Below, piece by piece: positions 6,024 to 10,811 of a stretch of 10,811 nt of DNA. A model generated the notes under the pieces. That model worked only from the letters and a program-made list of their open reading frames with translations, ran no database searches and was not told where the DNA came from. Position numbers and translations under genes: made by a program. The stretch spans positions 1 to 10,811 of the forward strand of contig JAJXYI010000192.1 in the NCBI GenBank assembly GCA_021780625.1. Direction: 5' to 3'. The stretch is from a bacterium. GTDB taxonomy: Bacteria > Verrucomicrobiota > Verrucomicrobiae > Opitutales > Opitutaceae. Numbering within the stretch: the first letter of the stretch is position 1; each line of letters starts with the position of its first letter.

Positions 6024-6987
6024 GGTCGCCTTCTATTGGTGCGCCTCCTGTGGCGGTTGCGAGGAGACCGTGGTGGATCTAGCCGAGGATATCCTCGGCG
6101 TCGTCGAGAAGGTCGAGATCGCCTTCTGGCCGGTGGCGCTCGATTTCAAGAAGGCGGACGTCGAACGACTTCCCGACGGCGCGCTGGCGGCGAGTTTCAT
6201 CAACGGCGCGATCCGAACCGGCGAGCAGGAGGAGATGGCGCGGCTGCTCCGGCGGAAGAGCCTGCTCGTGTTTGCCTATGGCGCCTGCGCCCAACTCGGC
6301 GGCATCCCTGCGTTGGCGAACCAATACTCGCGGGAGGAGATCCTGAGTTTCGTGTACGAGGAGGCGCCGACGGTGGACAATCCCTCACGCACCCGTCCGG
6401 CGGTGGTCTCGCGCGAGAACGGCGTGGACCTGCACCTGCCCGCGTTTCACGGACAGGTCCGCCCGCTCTGCCAGGTGATCGACGTCGATTACACGATCCC
6501 GGGGTGCCCGCCCACGCCGAATCTCACCCGTGAGGCCGTCGCGGCATTGCTCGAGGGACGCCTCCCGCCCAAAGGCACCGTTCTCGCCCCGGATACGGCC
6601 TTGTGCGAATCCTGCCCGCGCAAGGATTCGAAGCCGTCGGACTTGTCGTTCACCCGCTTCCGGCGTCCGCACCAGGTGCTCGCGGATTCCGCCCTCTGCC
6701 TGCTGGCCCAGGGAATTGTCTGCATGGGGCCCGCCACGCGCGGGGGCTGCGGCGCGCAGTGCATCGCGGGAAACATGCCGTGCACCGGCTGTTTCGGCCC
6801 CACCTCGCGGGTCAGGGACCAGGGCGCCAAGATGCTTTCCTCGCTCTGCGCCAACCTCGCCTCGCGCGAGGTCGAGGAAATCGACGCCGTGCTCGACGGC
6901 CTGCCCGACCCGGTCGGAACCCTCTACCGCTACGGGCTCGCCGGCGGCTTGCTCCGCCGACGCATTGACACGTCAGCCAACACCTAG
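6010..6987 (+). CDS. mvhG: [NiFe] hydrogenase small subunit, MvhG-like (group 3c type)
   Basis: The product is 325 residues, cytoplasmic, with no Tat signal. The proximal-cluster ligands are visible: CASCGGCEE (C11, C14, C17, of which C14 and C17 fit the canonical CxxC), GAC at C93, and PGCPP at C166. The C-terminal half holds further cysteines for the medial and distal clusters: CESC (C199, C202), C230, C238, C247, C251 and CTGC (C258, C261). It moves electrons from the Ni-Fe site of MvhA towards MvhD. The extra C11 gives a CxxCxxC array. The start is fixed by the AAAGGAGGT at 5996-6004. The gene overlaps mvhD by 14 nt and is followed after 11 nt by mvhA. The assignment to the Mvh type rests on the sequence plus the adjacent mvhD and hdrCBA. 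Confidence 0.94.
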   Translation: MPRPKVAFYWCASCGGCEETVVDLAEDILGVVEKVEIAFWPVALDFKKADVERLPDGALAASFINGAIRTGEQEEMARLLRRKSLLVFAYGACAQLGGIPALANQYSREEILSFVYEEAPTVDNPSRTRPAVVSRENGVDLHLPAFHGQVRPLCQVIDVDYTIPGCPPTPNLTREAVAALLEGRLPPKGTVLAPDTALCESCPRKDSKPSDLSFTRFRRPHQVLADSALCLLAQGIVCMGPATRGGCGAQCIAGNMPCTGCFGPTSRVRDQGAKMLSSLCANLASREVEEIDAVLDGLPDPVGTLYRYGLAGGLLRRRIDTSANT

Positions 6988-6998
6988 GGAGACCGGCC

Positions 6999-8528
6999 AT
7001 GGACGAGACAGTCAAACGCATCTTCAACGAGGCGGAAGCCCGCGCCAACGCCGCGTATGCCGCCGAAAAGCATCGCATCACGATCGACCCGGTGACCCGC
7101 CTTGAGGGGCACGGTCGGATCGACATTCACCTCGACGGACGCGGGGACGTGGAGCACGCCTACTTCCAGGTGCCCGAACTGCGCGGTTTCGAGGTGTTCT
7201 GCCGCGGCCGCCCCGCCGAGGACATGCCCCAGATCACGAGCCGCATCTGCGGCGTGTGCCCCACCGCCCACCACATCGCCGCCGCGAAGGCTCTCGACGA
7301 TCTCTATCAGGTCCGTCCCCCGGTCGCCGGACGAAAGATCCGGGAGCTGGTCTATCACGCCTTCATGCTCGAGGACCACGCGCTGCATGTGTTCGTGCTG
7401 GGTGGACCCGATTTCATCGTGGGGCCCGACGCCCCGGCCGCCGAGCGCAACATCCTGGGCGTAATCGGCAAGGTCGGCCTGGACGCCGGGCGCAAGGTCA
7501 TTCAGACGCGTCGGCGACTCCGGGAACTCATCGCTTCGGTCGGCGGCAAGGTGGTCCATCCGGTGCTCGGGCTGCCCGGTGGCGTCGCCAGGGCGCTCCG
7601 CCCCGAGGACCTGCCGGCGATCCGCGAAGTCGCCGTCGAGGCCCTTGAGTTTGCGCAGTGGACCGCCGGCGTTTTTCGCGACGTGGTTCTCGCGAACCCC
7701 GACTACCTGCGGATGATCCGGTCCGAGGACTACACCCATCGGACCTGCTACCTCGGCCAGGTTGACGAGAACAACGCCGTCAACTTCTACGACGGAGTGC
7801 TGCGCGTGGTGGACTGCGAGGGCCGCGAAATCGATCGGTTCGATGCCCGGCACTATCGGGAGCACATCGCGGAGCACGTGGAGCCGTGGTCGTTCATGAA
7901 GTTCACGTACCTGAAGGCGCGCGGCTGGCAGGGCTTTGTCGAAGGCCCCGAAACCAGCGTCTATTCGGTGGGCCCCCTGGCTCGCCTCAACGCGGCGGAC
8001 TGCTTTTCAACCCCGCTTGCGGAGCAGGCGCGCGCACAGTTCTTCGCGACGCTTGGCGGTCGTCCGGTGCATCACACACTCGCAAACCACTGGGCTCGCG
8101 TGGTTGAAATGATCCACGCCGCGGAGCGGTTGGTGGAGCTCGCCTACGACCCCGACCTTGCCTCCGCCGCGGTCCGCACCCTGCCGTCCGCTGAACCGTC
8201 CGTCGGCATGGGCGTCGTCGAGGCGCCGCGTGGGACGCTCTTTCACCACTACGAGACCGACGGGCGCGGAATCATCCGCATGGCGAATCTCGTCGTTGCG
8301 ACGGGCAACAACGCCTCGCGCATCGCGATGAGCGTGGAGCGCGCAGCGAAAAAGCTGATACACGGCGGCGAAGTGAACGACGGGCTGCTCAATCGGGTCG
8401 AGATGGCCTTTCGAGCCTACGATCCCTGCCTGGGATGCGCCACCCATGCGTTGCCCGGTCACATGCCGCTGAAGGTCCGGATCCGCTCCGCCGGGGGCGC
8501 CGTGGTGAGCGAGCTGCGGCAGGACTAG
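6999..8528 (+). CDS. mvhA: [NiFe] hydrogenase large (catalytic) subunit, MvhA-like (group 3c type)
   Basis: The product is 509 residues. The Ni-Fe ligands are intact: an L1 motif RICGVC (C84, C87) and an L2 motif DPCLGCATH (C477, C480, H483). The N-terminal DPVTRLEGHGR (30-40) is typical of large subunits. Cysteine, not selenocysteine, occupies the Ni position. After H483 a 26-residue tail (starting ALPGHMP) remains, which in this family is removed by a specific endopeptidase once Ni is inserted; a candidate protease starts at 10495. The protein oxidises H2 in the cytosol (family knowledge). GGGAG at 6987-6991, overlapping the mvhG stop, lies 7 nt before the ATG. It is the last gene of the operon, with a hairpin directly after its TAG. 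HypA-F genes needed for cofactor assembly are not in the window. Confidence 0.96.
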   Translation: MDETVKRIFNEAEARANAAYAAEKHRITIDPVTRLEGHGRIDIHLDGRGDVEHAYFQVPELRGFEVFCRGRPAEDMPQITSRICGVCPTAHHIAAAKALDDLYQVRPPVAGRKIRELVYHAFMLEDHALHVFVLGGPDFIVGPDAPAAERNILGVIGKVGLDAGRKVIQTRRRLRELIASVGGKVVHPVLGLPGGVARALRPEDLPAIREVAVEALEFAQWTAGVFRDVVLANPDYLRMIRSEDYTHRTCYLGQVDENNAVNFYDGVLRVVDCEGREIDRFDARHYREHIAEHVEPWSFMKFTYLKARGWQGFVEGPETSVYSVGPLARLNAADCFSTPLAEQARAQFFATLGGRPVHHTLANHWARVVEMIHAAERLVELAYDPDLASAAVRTLPSAEPSVGMGVVEAPRGTLFHHYETDGRGIIRMANLVVATGNNASRIAMSVERAAKKLIHGGEVNDGLLNRVEMAFRAYDPCLGCATHALPGHMPLKVRIRSAGGAVVSELRQD

Positions 8529-8548
8529 CCGGCGGCCTGAGCCGCCGG
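8529..8548. terminator. Hairpin between mvhA and the convergent flavoprotein gene
   Basis: CCGGCGGC (8529-8536) and GCCGCCGG (8541-8548) form a perfect 8-bp GC stem with a CTGA tetraloop, starting at the base after the mvhA stop. No U-tract follows on either strand, so it may act as a transcript-end or 3'-stabilising hairpin rather than a classical Rho-independent terminator. It lies between two convergent genes 40 bp apart, where a bidirectional terminator is expected. Confidence 0.55.
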
Positions 8549-8568
8549 AATTCGCCCGCCCGGGTTGG

Positions 8569-10014
8569 TCACGAAAGGCCCGAAGGCGATTCAGGCGCTC
8601 GCCCCAGCAGGAGGTCGATGAGTTCGACCGCGCTGTAGGAGTCTGCCCCGGGCGGCAGGAACTGGGCGACGTCCTCGATGCCGACGCCCGCGGTGACGAT
8701 GGGGCGCTCGACGCTGCCGTCGCGCTGGCGCTGACCGAGTCCGACCGTCGCCATCAGTCCATTGCAGAGGCATTTTCGTCCGATTGTATCCTCCAGGGCG
8801 CCGCCCTTTCTGACGTACTCGTCCGCGGGTTCACTGGGGCAGCGGTAGCCCAGCGATCCGTCCGGACGCTGGTAGGCGTGGCGTAGGTAACCCAGGTCGC
8901 AGACCCGGTTTCGCGCCTGATAGGCGGCCTCGTCGGACAGCGTGCCCTCGAGGTCGGCGATCTTAAACGGAAACCCGGTGGGTGACGCCTTGGGATCGGT
9001 GAACAGGCGCGCCGTTCGCGTGCGGCTGCGTTCGATCACGGCCTGGCGCAACTCGGGATCGACGCCGGACTCCCGGCAAAAGGCAAAGGCGGTCCCCACT
9101 TGGATTCCCGCGGCGCCTAGGTTCAGGGCTGCCTGGAGTTTTCCGGGCGCCCCGTAGGAGCCGGCGAGCCAGAATGGCAGTCCCAGCGCGCGGATCTTCT
9201 CTAGGTCAGGCAGATCGCGCGGTCCGTAGATGGGTTCTCCCGACTGGCTCAGTTGCATGGTTCCCCGAGGCGGGGCGTTGTGGCCCCCCGCCAACTCCGA
9301 CTCGACCACGAAGCCGTCCACGCGGCCGGTCGATTTTTTCGCGAGGGTTAAGGCGAGGGTCGCGGAGGCGACGATCGCCAGAAAATACGGTCGCTTCAAC
9401 GAAGGCCGGGGACCTCCGAGGAACGCGGAGGGCTCAAATCGCTGAACGAAACCGGCACCCTCGTGAGAGTCGACCACATCAATTTTCAGTTCGGAGGGCC
9501 GCCCCTCCGCGAAATCGTCCAGGGTGCCGGGAATCGTGCGGGGAATGCCCGCGCCCATCAGCACGTAATCCACGCCTGCGAGCATTGCCCCAAACAGGGC
9601 GGGAAGCGTGTTGCACTGGATTTTCTCGAGCAGATTCACGCCGACGACCCCCGTGTGCCCCAACTTGGCCAGGAAAACCTCGGTGAAGGACGCGGCGACC
9701 GTGAGCTCGTTGTGATCCCTGCCCGGGGTGGCCGACGGCATGGGCACCCCCTTGAATGGCGCATCCGGCCTCTTTCCGCCGGGCACAAAATAGTGCCTTA
9801 GGATGCGCTCGGCGGCCCCCGGCACGGGCAGCTGGGACAGCGCGAGGCGGATTTTTCCGTCGGAATCCCCGAGTTGCAGCCGGCGTGCAAGCGTGTGTTC
9901 GAGTGCGGTGCCGGACACCACGCCGAGTTGACCGGCCTGAGAAACGGTGCGGGCAAGGTGCCAGCTGGAAACAGCTATGCCCATGCCGCCCTGAATGATC
10001 CGAGGATGTGCCAT
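8569..10014 (-). CDS. Nitronate monooxygenase / 2-nitropropane dioxygenase-family flavoprotein
   Basis: The product is 481 residues, FMN-dependent TIM-barrel family. Seen: PRIIQGGMGIAVSS (4-17), the N-terminal phosphate/flavin strand; GVVGVNLLEKIQ (122-132); AGVDYVLMGAGIP (146-158); VESELAGGHN (237-246), with the family's catalytic histidine H245; and LPFWLAGSYGAPGKL...LGAAGIQVGTAF (279-310), the FMN phosphate-binding part. Typical nitronate monooxygenases are about 320-370 residues. This one has about 110 further residues with C372, C392, C415 and C417. Relatives include PfaD-type enoyl reductases and bacterial FabK-like enzymes, so true nitronate oxidation is not assured. The start is fixed: an in-frame stop lies at 10030-10032, just upstream of the ATG complementary to 10012-10014. 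GAGG lies 13 nt before it, a poor ribosome site. The gene stands between the hydrogenase operon and the hydrogenase protease, in reverse orientation, with no evident functional tie. Confidence 0.88.
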   Translation of the reverse strand: MAHPRIIQGGMGIAVSSWHLARTVSQAGQLGVVSGTALEHTLARRLQLGDSDGKIRLALSQLPVPGAAERILRHYFVPGGKRPDAPFKGVPMPSATPGRDHNELTVAASFTEVFLAKLGHTGVVGVNLLEKIQCNTLPALFGAMLAGVDYVLMGAGIPRTIPGTLDDFAEGRPSELKIDVVDSHEGAGFVQRFEPSAFLGGPRPSLKRPYFLAIVASATLALTLAKKSTGRVDGFVVESELAGGHNAPPRGTMQLSQSGEPIYGPRDLPDLEKIRALGLPFWLAGSYGAPGKLQAALNLGAAGIQVGTAFAFCRESGVDPELRQAVIERSRTRTARLFTDPKASPTGFPFKIADLEGTLSDEAAYQARNRVCDLGYLRHAYQRPDGSLGYRCPSEPADEYVRKGGALEDTIGRKCLCNGLMATVGLGQRQRDGSVERPIVTAGVGIEDVAQFLPPGADSYSAVELIDLLLGRAPESPSGLS

Positions 10015-10235
10015 AGGGAGGGATGCACCTCAGATAGGAGGCGCGACTGGCGGCAGGTCATTCGGGAGCTGCGAAACCAGATGAAACGAGGCAGCTGGCC
10101 GACAAGGTCCTTCGGAAACCGACGCGTGCGGAGCGTGCTGACGTGGTGTATCGAAGGGAAGAAGAATCGAGGGAAAATATCCCAAGCCTCACGCCTGAGG
10201 CCGTGTCCAGCGCGACTTGCGAGAAACCAGGGAGG

Positions 10236-10268
10236 CGCGCGAGGCCGTTCTGAGGCCGGCCTCGCGCG
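10236..10268. repeat. Strong 11-bp hairpin in the divergent intergenic region
   Basis: CGCGCGAGGCC (10236-10246) and GGCCTCGCGCG (10258-10268) are perfectly complementary, with an 11-nt loop. An alternative nested dyad GAGGCCGGCCTC (10252-10263) competes with it. No T-run follows on either strand, so a Rho-independent terminator is not supported. It lies upstream of both flanking genes and could be a regulatory or nucleoid-protein site, or the remnant of an intergenic repeat. Confidence 0.5.
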
Positions 10269-10341
10269 GCCCGCGGCATGGTTGCCAATATCGTAAGCCC
10301 TCGTCCAACCGCAGACTTGGCGCGTCGAGAGATGCGGGGAA

Positions 10342-10370
10342 TTGACCGATCGTCACGAAAGGGGTAGCAG
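10342..10370 (+). promoter_or_regulatory. Candidate sigma-70-type promoter for the hydrogenase protease gene
   Basis: TTGACC (10342-10347; five of six to TTGACA) is followed after exactly 17 nt by TAGCAG (10365-10370; three of six to TATAAT). Transcription would begin around 10377, leaving a leader of about 118 nt. The -10 match is poor, so the call is tentative. Confidence 0.3.
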
Positions 10371-10411
10371 GTCTGTCCTGCGGCGTCCCGTTTGGCTAGA
10401 TGGCGGGATGC
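10367..10411 (+). other. Tandem hairpins, possible structured 5' leader of the protease mRNA
   Basis: GCAGG-TCTGT-CCTGC (10367-10381) is followed directly by GCGTCCCG (10383-10390) pairing with CGGGATGC (10404-10411), with one G-U pair and a 13-nt loop. They sit between the candidate promoter and the start codon. I do not recognise a known riboswitch; in particular, no clear Ni/Co riboswitch consensus is visible. This may be ordinary GC-rich pairing. Confidence 0.22.
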
Positions 10412-10494
10412 AGCGGCAAGGTTCGACCCACGACTGCGTCCAGAACGAGCGCGCGGGCGAGCCCGGCCGCAGGTCCTGCTTCCATAAGGAAATC

Positions 10495-10811
10495 ATGCAC
10501 TCCAGCACTGCCGAACGCCCCCACCCCCGGGTCCTCTCCCAGGCCCGTGCCTCCGTGCTCATCCTTGGACTTGGAAACGACATTCTCAAAGACGATGCCG
10601 TCGGCCTGCGCGTCGCTGAAGCCGCCGAGCGGCTGTTGGCGGATGAAGCGGACGTGGAGGTCAGGACGACGACCCTGATGGGACTCACCCTGCTCGACGA
10701 GATCGCAGAGCGACGGGGGGTTGTCATCGTCGATGCGGTGCACACCGGCAGCGCGAAACCGGGCACGGTGCATTGCATGGCGCCGGTGATGCTCAAGCGA
10801 CTTCGGGCGGC
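10495..10811 (+). CDS. [NiFe]-hydrogenase maturation endopeptidase (M52/HyaD-HycI family), 5' part, cut by window end
   Basis: About 105 residues are present of the usual 150-200. The frame runs open off the right edge. LGLGNDILKDDAVGLRVAEA (24-43) contains the GxGN and DD signature; D34 aligns with the first Ni-recognition acidic residue (E16 of E. coli HybD). VVIVDAV (76-82) supplies the second, D80. The third, a histidine (H93 in HybD), should lie further on, so completeness cannot be judged. These proteases bind Ni in the immature large subunit and cut after the DPCxxCxxH motif. The intact MvhA tail in the nearby operon makes MvhA the likely substrate (inference). The ATG at 10495 is preceded by AAGGA at 10486-10490. 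It adds about 20 residues before the conserved core; GTG 10555 is a less likely start. It is separated from mvhA by the reversed flavoprotein gene. Confidence 0.88.
   Translation, partial: MHSSTAERPHPRVLSQARASVLILGLGNDILKDDAVGLRVAEAAERLLADEADVEVRTTTLMGLTLLDEIAERRGVVIVDAVHTGSAKPGTVHCMAPVMLKRLRA

Larger units (their letters stand above)
10015..10494. other. Divergent intergenic region between the flavoprotein and hydrogenase protease genes
   Basis: This stretch of about 480 bp has no convincing gene on either strand; the short open frames in it show no domain-like sequence and uneven codon choice. It contains hairpins at 10186-10201 (GCCTCA-CGCC-TGAGGC) and 10236-10268, a candidate promoter at 10342-10370 and a possibly structured leader at 10367-10411. 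On the minus strand the 10186-10201 hairpin is followed by TTGGGATATTTT, which could be a weak terminator or an AT-rich promoter element for the flavoprotein gene. Confidence 0.55.

Noticed and set aside
8568..10362. Direct repeat GTCACGAAAGG (8568-8578 and 10352-10362) flanking the flavoprotein gene, as if an insertion target duplication.
   Set aside because: Only 11 bp match and the flanks differ at once. About 14 such 11-mer pairs are expected by chance in a window this long, and one copy overlaps the stop codon of the gene.
10383..10440. tRNA-like look of the stretch ending in AAGGTTCGACCC.
   Set aside because: The arms around TTCGACC do not form a 5-bp T-stem, and no acceptor stem or anticodon arm can be drawn.
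1..10811. CRISPR array, insertion sequence or phage genes.
   Set aside because: No regularly spaced repeats, transposase motifs, long terminal inverted repeats or phage structural genes are visible.

Overview
The window is a high-GC (roughly two-thirds G+C by eye, with strong G/C bias at third codon positions), densely coding chromosomal segment. It looks bacterial rather than archaeal: several genes have Shine-Dalgarno sequences, one product has a classical Sec signal peptide with a DUF3347-type domain, and an aminotransferase and a nitronate monooxygenase-like flavoprotein of bacterial type flank the main operon. The phylum cannot be fixed from this sequence. A verrucomicrobial or other deep anaerobic bacterial lineage is only a guess.

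Layout. (1) 1-848 (+): 3' part of a class I/II PLP aminotransferase. (2) 864-1358 (-): small exported DUF3347-like protein, convergent with the aminotransferase, with a terminator hairpin across the junction. (3) 1359-1840: about 480 bp between divergent genes, holding several inverted repeats and a possible sigma-54-type element. (4) 1841-8528 (+): a compact six-gene operon, hdrC-hdrB-hdrA-mvhD-mvhG-mvhA. (5) 8529-8548: hairpin directly after mvhA. (6) 8569-10014 (-): nitronate monooxygenase/2-nitropropane dioxygenase-family flavoprotein, convergent with the operon. (7) 10015-10494: about 480 bp between divergent genes, with strong hairpins and a candidate promoter. (8) 10495-10811 (+): 5' part of a [NiFe]-hydrogenase maturation endopeptidase (M52 family), cut by the window end.

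How the genes work together. The operon encodes all six subunits of an HdrABC-MvhADG-type complex. MvhA/MvhG form a cytoplasmic group 3c-like [NiFe] hydrogenase. MvhD passes electrons to HdrA, whose FAD is the known site of flavin-based electron bifurcation in methanogens. HdrC and HdrB carry electrons to the noncubane-cluster active site. By analogy the complex couples H2 oxidation to reduction of a ferredoxin and of a disulfide-like acceptor. The physiological acceptor in a bacterium lacking CoM-S-S-CoB is not shown here. MvhA keeps a C-terminal tail after its DPCxxCxxH motif, so it needs a maturation protease, and one is encoded just beyond the flavoprotein gene.

The most notable points are the complete bacterial Hdr-Mvh operon, the single in-frame TGA that separates hdrA from mvhD, and the cluster of palindromes upstream of hdrC.
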